A stretch of DNA of 64,000 bases from Rhizophlyctis rosea. Lineage: Eukaryota; Chytridiomycota; Chytridiomycetes; Rhizophlyctidales; Rhizophlyctidaceae. Positions 34,830-44,008 of the stretch are shown here, in pieces (the stretch's first letter is position 1; each line of letters opens with the position of its first letter). The translations under genes and the position numbers were made by a program. The DNA lies in NCBI GenBank assembly GCA_027596075.1, contig JADGJC010000131.1, forward strand, positions 42,338 through 106,337. The letters run 5' to 3'. Below the pieces are notes generated by a model. The model saw only the letters and a list, made by a program, of their open reading frames with translations, did not search any database and was not told the DNA's origin.

Positions 34830-35948
34830 ATGTCTCAAACCTCTCTCCCCGGCGAACTCCTGGACACCATCCTGCTTCTCCTCGCCCCCATCCGATGTTT
34901 CCGCGCAGCCGTCCACCTTCGCCGCACATTTCCCCGCGACAAAGTCATCCCCCTCATCCCATCCGCAAGCATGAACGCCGCCTCCCAACGAGGTTTAGTA
35001 GACTTGCTGGACTGGTGGTACCGGAGTGGGCTAGACTTGACATGGACAGAAGCCGCCATGGACCAAGCTAGTTACCGTGGACATTTATCCGTGTTAGAGT
35101 GGTGGAAGGCGAGCAAACTGGATTTAGTATGGACTGACGCCGCCATGGACAAAGCTAGCTGGCAGGGACATGTATCTGTGTTGGAGTGGTGGAAAAATAG
35201 TGGGTTATGTGGGTTGCAGTGGTCTTCCCAAGCAATGGACTGGGCCAGCATGGACGGGTTTATCTCTGTTCTGGATTGGTGGAAGGGAAGCGGGTTACAA
35301 CTGTTGTGGTCCGAGGGTGCGATGGACCGCGCGTCCGAAAGGGGTCATACCTCTGTTCTGGATTGGTGGAAGGGAAGTGGGTTGGAATTGAAGTGGTCAT
35401 ACCGCGCAATGGACGATGCAAGCAGAAACGGCCATGTCTCGGTCCTGGAGTGGTGGAAGAGTAGTGGGTTAGAACTGAGGTGGGGGTCGCCAATGGAATC
35501 TGCAAGCAAGGGTGGCTGTGTCTCTGTTTTGGAATGGTGGAAGTTGAGCGGGCTGGAAGTGGAGTGGTCGGATGAGGCGATGGACAGTGCGGGAAGTACT
35601 GAGGTGCTGGACTGGTGGCAGGGAAGCGGGTTGGAACTGAAGTGGTCTGATGAGGGGATGTATATGGCGAGCGAGTACGGCTTGGTACATATTCTTGAAT
35701 GGTGGGAAAGGAGTGGGCTGGAGATGAAGTATACTGCCAAAGCATACGAGAGAGCCTGCCATTTGGGTCACTTTGAAGTTATGGACTGGTGGGAAAGTCG
35801 GTTGGAATTGGGGTCGGAATCGGAAGGTAGTGAGTCGGAATCGGAAGGTAGTGAGTCGGAATCGGAAGATAGTGAGTCAGGTTCCGAGGACGGTAGATCC
35901 GAAACAGAAGATAGTGAGTCAGATTTGAAGGATGGTATGTCGGAGTAA
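34830..35948 (+). CDS. Ankyrin-like repeat protein with Glu-Trp-Trp repeats and acidic tail
   Basis: A single exon of 372 residues. The N-terminus (LPGELLDTILLLLAPI) looks like a short F-box-like or cap helix. Ten or so degenerate repeats of 31-33 residues follow, of the pattern A-M-D-x-A-S-x-x-G-H-x-S-V-L-(E/D)-W-W-K-x-S-G-L-x-L-x-W-S. This is the divergent ankyrin-type repeat, with VLEWW replacing the usual helix, seen in large families of chytrids and in some giant viruses. One repeat is shortened (MDSAGSTEVLDWW), consistent with a deletion within the array. The last 50 residues are a Ser-Glu-rich tail encoded by a 21-base tandem repeat near 35815-35880. Likely a protein-interaction scaffold; partner unknown. 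Confidence 0.85.
   Translation: MSQTSLPGELLDTILLLLAPIRCFRAAVHLRRTFPRDKVIPLIPSASMNAASQRGLVDLLDWWYRSGLDLTWTEAAMDQASYRGHLSVLEWWKASKLDLVWTDAAMDKASWQGHVSVLEWWKNSGLCGLQWSSQAMDWASMDGFISVLDWWKGSGLQLLWSEGAMDRASERGHTSVLDWWKGSGLELKWSYRAMDDASRNGHVSVLEWWKSSGLELRWGSPMESASKGGCVSVLEWWKLSGLEVEWSDEAMDSAGSTEVLDWWQGSGLELKWSDEGMYMASEYGLVHILEWWERSGLEMKYTAKAYERACHLGHFEVMDWWESRLELGSESEGSESESEGSESESEDSESGSEDGRSETEDSESDLKDGMSE
35815..35885 (+). repeat. 21-base tandem repeat coding Ser-Glu tail
   Basis: The unit TCGGAATCGGAAGGTAGTGAG is repeated about three times in frame, giving S-E-S-E-G/D-S-E blocks at the end of the ankyrin-like protein. The copies are nearly perfect, so tail length is probably polymorphic. Confidence 0.8.
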
Positions 35949-36024
35949 TATGAACTGGTAATACATATGAAATGCTATTTTCATATTCATATTATGCAGC
36001 GGCCAGTTGGGAAGTGTTCGACAT

Positions 36025-36048
36025 NNNNNNNNNNCCCCCCCCCCCCCG
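36025..36048. other. Assembly gap (10 N) followed by a C-run
   Basis: Ten unknown bases (36025-36034) precede 13 C and a short GC-rich stretch. The true distance is unknown. The gap lies 80 bases after the ankyrin-like gene and 250 bases before a Myb/SANT remnant, so missing sequence could include part of either locus. Confidence 0.95.
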
Positions 36049-36280
36049 CCCGCGCCTTTCTGGCTCAACCCAGGCACAACGGGGTGCAATTGCAGGGTCG
36101 TTGGCGCAGCAAGGTAGTACTCAAAACCCGGCTTTGCAAAAAGGGATGTTTGGGAAAAAGCTTTTGAAAGATGGGTTTTCATCACGGGGAAGAGTGGGAA
36201 ATTGCTGAGTGGGGTGTGGGAGGGCGGGTTGGAACTGGAACGAAATAAGTTCTGAGGCTTCAACGATTGATCAGTCATCA

Positions 36281-36462
36281 TTTGGGCTAGATGGCGTGAT
36301 CAGCTTAATCCTACCTTGAAGAAAGGCCCGCTTTAGATCAGAAGAGGATGCACAATTGAAGGAGCTGTGCAGGAATGGCAAAGTGAGGACCTATATTGGT
36401 CGTATCATGAACCGTGGTCTTTGGACCATACGCCAAAGATGGGTTGCTGTGCAGCGGTAAAC
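36281..36462 (+). pseudogene. Myb/SANT-repeat family fragment C
   Basis: A C-terminal remnant of the same family. WARWRDQLNPTLKKGPL matches VHNRWCNQLDPTLKRGRF of copy A. After a frame break (a TAG in the first frame), RSEEDAQLKELCRNG, TYIGRIMNRGLWTIRQRWVA and a stop match copy A's last partial repeat (GEDVVLRALRKDG, AHIGRMMCRRRWSVACRWAV). The upstream portion is missing and the assembly gap lies 230 bases away. Confidence 0.75.
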
Positions 36463-37048
36463 AACAGAAGTCGTTGGGACAGGGATCAAAATAAGTCGCT
36501 AGCTCAGGAGAGCAAACGGGCAAAGTCAAAATCTTCCAGTTAGATTACATAGAATCAAAAAAAAAAAAAAAGAGCGGTAGCTTTCTTCACAGGCCAATAT
36601 TTCTAAAGTGATTAAGACCCTTCACACGAGCAGCAGCACAGGCTTTCGTTCAAATCTAATCACCTTCACACCCCATTGCAGACCGGATGGACGAAATCAA
36701 TCTCCCCAAGAGCAAAAACACAGACTGCAATAGCTTTTCACAACGATCAAAGCAAGGCAGAACATCCATTCCAAGGGACATGATCCAAACAGAAAGTCCA
36801 AATCATTTCCCTCCCAAGTCACTTTCCAATTCAAAATGATAAATCTCGCACCGGTTGTGAAAGACACCGTCATTGAGGGACGGATGCCTCTGTCTGAGGT
36901 GCTTAACAAGATGTACGCTTCTCATTCCAACAACAACCCCCCTACAGACGCCCCGAATCACATCAAAGCATAATCCGCATTCCCCAAAAACAACTGCCCA
37001 AGCACCAAAAACAAAAGCAAGAACGAAGCAAGAAAAGCACCTGGCATT
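36463..37048. other. Intergenic region before PAK1IP1/Mak11
   Basis: Contains an A-run (about 36558-36572) and a possible short + frame at 36837-36971 (MINLAPVVKDTVIEGRMPL) with no recognised similarity. It should contain the 3' UTR of the minus-strand WD-repeat gene. I see no supported gene. Confidence 0.4.
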
Positions 37049-38575
37049 TTATTTACGTTGCTTCTTCGCAGCCTTGACAGGCGTCGTCCCCGCCTTCTTC
37101 ACCGGCTTCTTTAAAATAGACTTCGGTTTCGATTTTGGTTGTGACGGTGACTTTACCGGCGTGGACTTCACCGGCTCGACGACCTCCTCCTTCTCCTCCT
37201 CCTCCCCAACATCCTCCCTTCCCTCCCCCTCCTCCTCCGCCTTCCTCTTCTGCCCAGCCTTCACATCCCCACCCGCCGCCTTCTCCCCCTTCTTTTTCTT
37301 CTTGATCTTCTTCTTCTTCCCCGCCGCCCCGCCACCGTTTGCACCTCCCTCAAAAGATACACTAACAACAGGCTTCTCCCTCTTCCCAACCCCATTCCGT
37401 CCCGCCCCCGCCGGCTCCTCATACTCGCTTTCCCAATCGCTTGCGCCTTCTAGTCCCTCCTTATCGTCATTCGCTGACGGCAATGGACGTCCCCCGCGTG
37501 TCGATTCGGGAGGCGCAATGGCGAGACATGTTAGACGGCACTTGGCGTCGTAGGTTGTTAGAGGTGTTGCTGCAGGTGGGGGGATAGGTTTCGGGAATTT
37601 GGTCGGTTGGGCGGGGACTGTGGGTGGAGGTGGAGGTGGGAGGGATGCGAGGTGGGTGTAGACAGAGGCGAGGTCCCAGACGTTTATTGAGCCGTCTGAT
37701 GCGCAGGTGACGAGGAAGGTTTGGGGTGATGGTGTTGTGGGAAGGGAGATTGCGTCAAGGTCTTTGATGCGATTTCCGTGGGGTGTCATGAAGCGCATGA
37801 TTTTTGTACCGTCGGTGTTCCAGACTCCTACTGAGCGGTCTTCATCGCCGGTGACGACGACTTCTTTTTCTGACGTGCCATCTTCGCTGGGTATTGTTAG
37901 GGAAGTAAAGGTAATGCAGTTCACTTTCCCTACACCCTCCACCTTCCCGACCACCTCCCCATCAGCCGTTGTATGGATTTGCACTGCGCCGCCATCAAGT
38001 AGAACCGCATGGAAGTTCCCTGACGGACTCCAACAGACCCTGTCTGCGATCTTCGGCAGTTTCATACTGTAAGCACACAACCCCTTCACCAAATCCCAAC
38101 ATTTGATCGTCCCATCCCGTCCAACACTCAGCATGACCTTCCCACTAGGATGCACATCCACCCAATTGACCGCCCGCTTATGTCCCGTCATAGTCTTAAG
38201 TACTTCCCAGTCGCGCGTTCTTACGATGGCGATGGTGCCGTCTTCGCTAGCGGTTACGAGGTGGGAGGTTTTGTAGAATTTTAGGCAGGTGACGGTGCCG
38301 TTGTGGTGCATTAGCGAACCAATTTCTTTTCGGAGGCGGAGGTCGTAGAGTTTTACGGTTTCATCAGTGGAGCCTGTGGCAAGGTAGCGTGGGGAAGTCG
38401 AGAGAGATTTGATGCAGGAGATGTGTGCGGGGTACATGAATGCGGGTGTTATTGTTGCTGGCGTCGGAGTGACGTCCAGACCGTACAAGATGCGTTCATA
38501 TGCACCAGCTACCACCCGGAAAGTGGGAGAAGGAGCCTGTTGGGCCTCCCCCGTTGTTGTGTCGGCCGTTGCCAT
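37049..38575 (-). CDS. MAK11: PAK1IP1/Mak11-type WD-repeat ribosome biogenesis protein
   Basis: A single exon of 508 residues. WD repeats run over about residues 40-300: ISCIKSLSTSPRYLATGSTD with ETVKLYDLR, TVTCLKFYKTSHLVTASEDG, GHKRAVNWVDVHPSGKVMLS with GRDGTIKCWDL, VTGDEDRSVGVWN and VTCASDGSINVWDLAS. The repeat order and the AGAYERILYGLDV start match PAK1IP1 (yeast Mak11), a nucleolar factor for 60S subunit maturation. The C-terminal 150 residues are a long Lys/Glu-rich, nucleolar-type tail with several KKK blocks, longer than in yeast. No introns, unlike most neighbours. It is head to head with Sas10 (237 bases between start codons), another ribosome assembly gene. Confidence 0.88.
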   Translation of the reverse strand: MATADTTTGEAQQAPSPTFRVVAGAYERILYGLDVTPTPATITPAFMYPAHISCIKSLSTSPRYLATGSTDETVKLYDLRLRKEIGSLMHHNGTVTCLKFYKTSHLVTASEDGTIAIVRTRDWEVLKTMTGHKRAVNWVDVHPSGKVMLSVGRDGTIKCWDLVKGLCAYSMKLPKIADRVCWSPSGNFHAVLLDGGAVQIHTTADGEVVGKVEGVGKVNCITFTSLTIPSEDGTSEKEVVVTGDEDRSVGVWNTDGTKIMRFMTPHGNRIKDLDAISLPTTPSPQTFLVTCASDGSINVWDLASVYTHLASLPPPPPPTVPAQPTKFPKPIPPPAATPLTTYDAKCRLTCLAIAPPESTRGGRPLPSANDDKEGLEGASDWESEYEEPAGAGRNGVGKREKPVVSVSFEGGANGGGAAGKKKKIKKKKKGEKAAGGDVKAGQKRKAEEEGEGREDVGEEEEKEEVVEPVKSTPVKSPSQPKSKPKSILKKPVKKAGTTPVKAAKKQRK

Positions 38576-38812
38576 CGTTGACTGTTATGCCTACCGATCT
38601 CTGAACTCGGCTGCGATGAAATGTGATGGAGTGAAAAAGGGGTGAAGTAGTACGGTGTCAAAAATAAATATGGAATGTGGCGTGTGGCACTGCAGTGGCT
38701 TTTGTGATGCGGCTTGTGCCATGTTTCTTTTTGGCCCAGACAGACACGCTGCTATTTTTGACTTGTTGGAATTTTTATCCCTTCCACACATCAAATTCAT
38801 TAACTTATAGCA
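38576..38812. promoter_or_regulatory. Bidirectional promoter of two ribosome-biogenesis genes
   Basis: A 237-base gap separates the start codons of MAK11 (-) and SAS10 (+). It contains gcgatgaaat at 38613-38622, close to the PAC element (GCGATGAGMT) of yeast ribosome-biogenesis promoters, and A/T-runs such as ggaattttta at 38768-38777 that loosely resemble the RRPE. These short matches could be chance; the shared pathway of the two genes is what gives them weight. Confidence 0.45.
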
Positions 38813-41493
38813 ATGGCACGGAAGAAGGGAAGGAGGACCTTGGAAAGGCCTACGGGGCCAGAGTATGGTGACGATAACTTTGACTATCGGAAGGGTGCTT
38901 CAATGAAGTACAACACCTATGAAGATATTGGGTTGGACGAAGAGGACGAGTGTGAGTAGAAAGTTGGGTCAGCTCTCGATATCAAGCTATGTTCCTCATT
39001 CAATTTGGCAATGCTAGTCCACGACCAACGCGAAGAAATCAGTTTGGATGAGTCGCTTCTTCGCAGACGGAAAGATGGTATGAGTCTCCGTATCATTATG
39101 GAGTCAGAACCACAGCCTTAACCCATGACTTCCAGACCACTCTGACTCCGAAGAAGAAGTTTACGGCTTGGACGTTGATGACTCTTTGGATGAAGATGAA
39201 GAGGAGGGCGATGATGAGCGGCTTCTGGAAAAGCTGACGCGGGATCAGAGAATGAAGACCAGTGATGATGAAGAGGAGGCGGAGGGAGAAGAGGGTGATT
39301 TGGATGATGATCGGGCATGGGGAAGACGGAGAGGGATGTTCTATAATGCCGATGAGGCCAGCGACGAAGAAGAAGGTGTGTAAGCTTGTCGTAAAGTTAG
39401 ACAATCGTTGGCTCTGTCTTATCATCATACTATGTAACAGCTCAAGAAGAAGAGAAAGAAGCTCTTCGCCTCCAACGCCTCCAAACCTCCAAAATGCGCG
39501 CAGAAGACTACATAGACGATTTCGCCGATTCTCTCGGTGCCCGCGCCGCAGCTGACGCCAAATCATCAACACTTGCAACATCCGACACATTAGATGACAT
39601 AGACCACCTTGCCATCTCCTCATCCCTTCCTCTCCATCTCCTCCCATCCGGAACAGCTGCAGAGCTAGAAGTTGTAGAGAAGGGCACGAGTGGGATGAGT
39701 GAAGAAGAGAGGATGCGGTTGGCGGAAAGTATGATTCCGGAAGTCGTGCAGTTGCTTGGAGAGTTTGAACGGCGGTGGGTGGAGTTGCAGACTAGGATTG
39801 GACCGGCGGTTCGGTGGAGTGTGCAGGAAGGAAAACGGAATGGGAAGGAGATTGGAGAGGCGGAGAAGTATTTGCAGTTGAAGTATCGTACGTATCATTT
39901 GTCACATCGCCTATCGTGACATTTCAGGAAACTCACACTTCTCCCGAATCTCAGGCCTCCTGATATCCTACCTAACAAACCTCTCCTTCTACCTCTCCCT
40001 CCGCGCCCACCCACCCCCATCAACCGACATCACCACCCACCCCGTCGTAGACACCCTCGTAACCCTACAAGAACTCCTAGACTCTATAGAAACGAAGATT
40101 GAAGGAAAGATTGCGCTTTCCGACGATGAGAGCGAAGAGGAGGACGGGGAGGAGGATACCGTAGAGCGAAGAAAGCGGCGGAAGAGGAAGAGGAAGGAGA
40201 GGAGGAGGTTGGAGAAGGAGGCGGAGGGGATGAGGGGGTTTATGGAGGAGGTTGAGGACATTGTTAGGAAGGGTGCGGAGGGTGGGGAGGAGGAAGGTGT
40301 GGAGGAGGAGGGTGATGCGGAGGGAATGGAAGTTGACGTTCTTCCTGTCGCTAACGGTGTCAAGAGAGACAAACCAAAACTGAAAAAACGGAAGAAGTTC
40401 GAAGCGGCGATGGCAAAGCTAGAACCATCTAAACCTGCCGTTAAGGTCCGCAAAGGTCTTGCTGAGGCGGATCTTGTTATTCCGGAAGTGGAGTATAAGC
40501 CGGACGCGAAGTTGAAGAAGAAGGGGGAGAAGGAGAAGAAGAAGAAGAAGAAGGATGCTGTGGTGGATGATTTTGGAGATGGGCTTGGATTGGAGGATGT
40601 TGATTATGAGGATAAGTTGGAGAGGAAGAGGGGGTTGCAGTTCCATGTTACTAGGGTTGATCAGGTATGGCGTGATTGGTTTATCCGTTTTCCCTTGGCT
40701 TTAGTATGATGCTTTGGTGACACCCATGTCCGTTTCAATCATTCCAGACTATCGCAGCCCGCCAACGCAAAACGGCCGGTCTAGGAGACGACGATATCCC
40801 CTACCGCGACCGATTCGGTAAAGTCCTCAAATCCACAACAGAAGAGAAACCCGCTCCGTCTGCTCCACTCGACGTCGGAGGCGACGATTCCGCATTAGAT
40901 TACGACGCCATTGCGGCGGCGTTGGCGGCTGAGGATGCTAAGTTGGGCAAGAGGAAGAGGGGTGGTGTGGAGGAGGAGGCGGGTGAGGATGACGTCGATG
41001 GGTGGGGTGGCAGTGATGGAGGGGAAGGTGAAGGTGGAGAAGAGGACGAGGACGATGCGTTGGCGTATTATGAGAGTATTAGTAATGGAAGAAAGGAGAA
41101 GAAAATGCAGAGAGAGAGGGAAGTCTTGGAAGCTAAGGCTGCCGCTGAAGAAAGGTAAACCAAGTTTTCATTTCACATCCGTCATTTTCCCCTCCACTCA
41201 ACTCGCGTTCTTCCTCCCCCAACAGCCTCTACGACGACAACGACTTCACCTCCCTCGCCGAAGGCGCCAAACGCGCAGCATCCTACCAAATCCTCGCAAA
41301 CAAAGGACTCACGCCTCGTCGAAACAAGTTACAACGAAACCCGCGGTTGAAGAAGCGGAGGAAGTTCGAGAAGGCGCAGAAGAGGTTGGGAAGTTACCGG
41401 GCTGTTGCGGTCGATAAGAGTAAGGTTGGGGCGTATGCTGGGGAGAGGAGTGGGATTAAGCGGGATTTGGCTAAGAGTGTTAGGATTAAGTAG
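38813..41493 (+). CDS. SAS10: Sas10/Utp3 family SSU processome protein
   Basis: Exons 38813-38951, 39018-39077, 39136-39375, 39441-39887, 39955-40664, 40748-41154 and 41226-41493; 756 residues. Sas10/Utp3 is a nucleolar component of the small-subunit processome, needed for 18S rRNA processing; the human relative is UTP3/CRLZ1. Seen: an acidic N-terminal third; a helical Sas10/Utp3 domain at about residues 215-330 with LAESMIPEVVQLLGEFERRW, YLQLKYRLLISYLTNLSFYL and LVTLQELLDSIETKIEGKI; a long K/E-rich low-complexity region; and the conserved C-terminal Sas10 domain, ending ILANKGLTPRRNKLQRNPRL, KKRRKFEKAQKRL, then GERSGIKRDLAKSVRIK. That C-terminal block is diagnostic. All seven exon joins keep frame and use standard sites. 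Confidence 0.94.
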
Positions 41494-42194
41494 TGGGTTA
41501 TGGGTTTGTAATATGATTCGGTTTGTGCCAATCTTGGCTTTTCGGGACGATGCGAATTCAGTCCATTTCGCAAGTGGCGCGGGGTTTGTGGTCAGTAATT
41601 GAGATTGATGGTATCTGCATTGAGCGAGTTTTGCGTAAATTACACGAGAGGCTTGGGACGGCGTCCCGAGCATTCATTGAGTCATTGAAGGATATCAATG
41701 CCCATTTTTCCCCCGCACCCTTGACTTGTTTTTAGCCGCCCCCGCATTGACATCGTCTTTTTCTGCATTGCTGAGTGATTCTGGAAACAATCTGGTTCCA
41801 GGATGGCTGTAGGTCACCTCTCAAGATATTCCACTGTGCATGAGGGATAAACTGTACCCTTTGATGGTAGGTTTCGTTGTTGAATTGGTATGACTTCGCG
41901 ACCTCTGGTTTGACGGCCATGAACATTCAAGATGTCTTTGCCAATAAGGACGCTACATGCCGTCACTGTACATATATTTCTTATTCGCAATCAGGATTAT
42001 GTAGAAAATATCTAAAGGAAACCCCATGATCCGAGACAGCAATTCCCCGCCATGTTGCGTGATTGGAATGTTGTAAAGGGCCTTTCGAGCATGCTTCTAT
42101 CTGTGGCGGTCTATGGACCATTCGAAAGGTCTGGATCCAATCCGCCACCGACTCAAAAGTTGCATGGGGAACTCGACCTAAATAAGTCCACCAC

Positions 42195-42626
42195 CTATCT
42201 AAACCCCTCACCCTGACGGCGAGCTGCTTTGACCGTCTCAATCAACTTGGCCTCTTCCTCTGGAGTCCAAGGCTTCCCATCACCTTCCTTCACCATCCGG
42301 TTGAGTCGGTCCGGATTCGGCAGCCGATCTTTTCCCGCTGTTTCTGAGCCACGTGATACAGAGCTTTTCTTGAGTTTCTTGGCAAGCGCACTCCACTTTG
42401 GTGGCCGGCCTTCAGACATTGCCTTCCTTACTTCCTCTCGGATGATCGAGTCTTCATGTGGGAGGTATTTCTCTCTTTTGGGCAGAGGTTTGGTGGGTTT
42501 AGTGGTATGAGGGCGGGTGACCACGTGGGTGGGCGTGGGTGTATTGAGGAGGATGAGGGGTCGGAGTGGAAGAAGCGGGATGGCGGGGAGGGATGATGTT
42601 GAGGCTGGATACGGAAGGGGAGGCAT
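42195..42626 (-). pseudogene. Myb/SANT-repeat family copy D, truncated
   Basis: The minus-strand frame begins MPPLPYPASTSSLP and has an acid-free, Pro/Leu/Thr-rich start. Repeat 1 begins KREKYLPHEDSIIREEVRKA and reads PKWSALAKKLKKSS, where family members continue to a V-x-x-R-W segment; here it passes into KDRLPNPDRLNRMVKEG, an altered end. Repeat 2 begins KPWTPEEEAKLIETVKAARR and the frame stops at once. A weak SRWRIGSRP trace appears in another frame about 90 bases downstream (near 42115-42145), suggesting a once longer gene. It may still make a short protein of 143 residues. Confidence 0.6.
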
Positions 42627-43177
42627 GGCAACTTCTGAAGAAGTGTAGTGATTTGGGCGACAAAGGGGCTGAGCGGATGATGTGAGTCAAATTGGAAGGA
42701 GATCATGTTAGTTAGACAGTTGCGCCATGCGCCTCATGGAGAGGTTTGTAAGTCTTACCGGCACAGCACTGACGACGGATGTGGTGAACCGGAAAAACAC
42801 CAGTAAGGAGAAGATCTGATTATTGACTTGCTTGTGGAGAGTTTTGCGTGCAATAGAGTGAGTGAGAAATCTTGGAGGTCATACGCGCAGAAGTATCTCT
42901 GCTAGATAGGAGACTTACATTTCACTATCAACCTACTCACGCCAGAGGACTGGGCAATGCGGCACTATCAATTTCTAGTGCCTTCGGGCACGTGAAAGCG
43001 ATGACAGCAAAGACAATCCGCCCTTTATGGGAGAACGTCTTCGCAAGGTTGGAAAAACAGGTGGAAAGGCCAAGGAGTTTGGCAGGGAACGGTGTCGCTG
43101 CTCTTGACCCCGACAATTGATAGGTTTGACAGGTACATTACACATACAAATAATATCAATTCCGCACAGGAACCCGC

Positions 43178-44008
43178 CTACTTCCTCTTGATTGCCATCC
43201 ACCTCAACCAAACATCGTAGTGAGATCGACCCAGCCGAAACCCAACCTCATTGAAATTGACACGCCTCTTTTCCCTAATGGCTGAGTTGACCTCCGCCCT
43301 CAATATAACATCCTCATACCCGAGCCAGCTCGTTTTCTTCAAGGTAGGATTCAAGATGTGACGCCAGCGATAGCTCAACGTCTGAGGGTTCTTGCCAAAA
43401 TCCAGAGCAATACTGTTCCAAGCCGGTGTTCGCTTGTTCTTTGCCGCGTCTAAACCCTCTTCTATGATAATCCTATCTATTTCACCGCTCCAAGCATCAT
43501 TCGTGCCCCGTACCGTGAGTACATTCCGCCACCGTCCACGAACCGTCATACTTGGCCTTCGCAGATCAGACCCCATCTCCTTCCAAGAGACTTTTTGTCC
43601 ACGATCGTTGTAATGTCGCACTCTGCTGAGGATATATTCGTCTTCAAATGGAGCAAATGCGCCGCGGACAAGCGACGGGTCAAGATGCAGCCATCGACTC
43701 CTGACCGATACTTCCGGTCTCTGCAAGTGCTTGGCCATCTTTTCCCAGTGGGGTTTGCGATTCTCGTGCTTAGCTTCATGTACCTCGTCGCGTATGTAGT
43801 CATCTTCGACGGGTAGAAACTTACGCTTCTTTACCACGGGGATGGTGTCTTTATACGTCACATCGCTCTTGAATCTGAGAAGGATGGGAGTCCGGGTGGG
43901 AAAGGGTGGTTTGGGCAGGGTTTCAGGATAGGAAGGAGCAGGAAAGCGAGAACGACCGAACCGCGCAAGGATTGCACGTGTCCGAAAGAGGCGGAAAGCA
44001 TGGAACAT
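43178..44008 (-). CDS. Intact four-repeat Myb/SANT-like protein with presequence-like N-terminus (copy E)
   Basis: A single exon of 276 residues from the ATG at 44008 (in-frame codons continue upstream to 44104 but start with a TTG). Residues 1-28 contain seven Arg and no Asp or Glu, typical of a mitochondrial targeting peptide. Four repeats of about 54 residues follow: KFLPVEDDYIRDEVHEAK to SVRSRWLHLDPSLVRG, AFAPFEDEYILSRVRHY to TVRGRWRNVL, DAWSGEIDRIIIEEGL to LSYRWRHILNPTLKK, and TSWLGYEDVILRAEV to GFRLGRSHYDVWLRW. Each has the helix-turn-helix spacing of a Myb/SANT repeat, with E-D near the start, W in the middle and R-W near the end. DNA binding is expected from the fold; target and organelle location are inferences. 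It is the only copy here with no visible lesion. Confidence 0.8.
   Translation of the reverse strand: MFHAFRLFRTRAILARFGRSRFPAPSYPETLPKPPFPTRTPILLRFKSDVTYKDTIPVVKKRKFLPVEDDYIRDEVHEAKHENRKPHWEKMAKHLQRPEVSVRSRWLHLDPSLVRGAFAPFEDEYILSRVRHYNDRGQKVSWKEMGSDLRRPSMTVRGRWRNVLTVRGTNDAWSGEIDRIIIEEGLDAAKNKRTPAWNSIALDFGKNPQTLSYRWRHILNPTLKKTSWLGYEDVILRAEVNSAIREKRRVNFNEVGFRLGRSHYDVWLRWMAIKRK

Noticed and set aside
36643..36662. tRNA-like TTCGTTCAAATCT near 36643
   Set aside because: No matching acceptor or anticodon stem around it.
39096..39647. Minus-strand frame with hydrophobic stretches
   Set aside because: Antisense to acidic Sas10 exons, which give Leu/Ile/Ser-rich shadows.
40209..40453. Ser-rich antisense frame over Sas10 exon 5
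   Set aside because: Compositional shadow of a Lys/Glu-rich region.
42872..43120. Plus-strand 82-residue frame
   Set aside because: No motif; lies between two minus-strand Myb/SANT loci without promoter or splice evidence.
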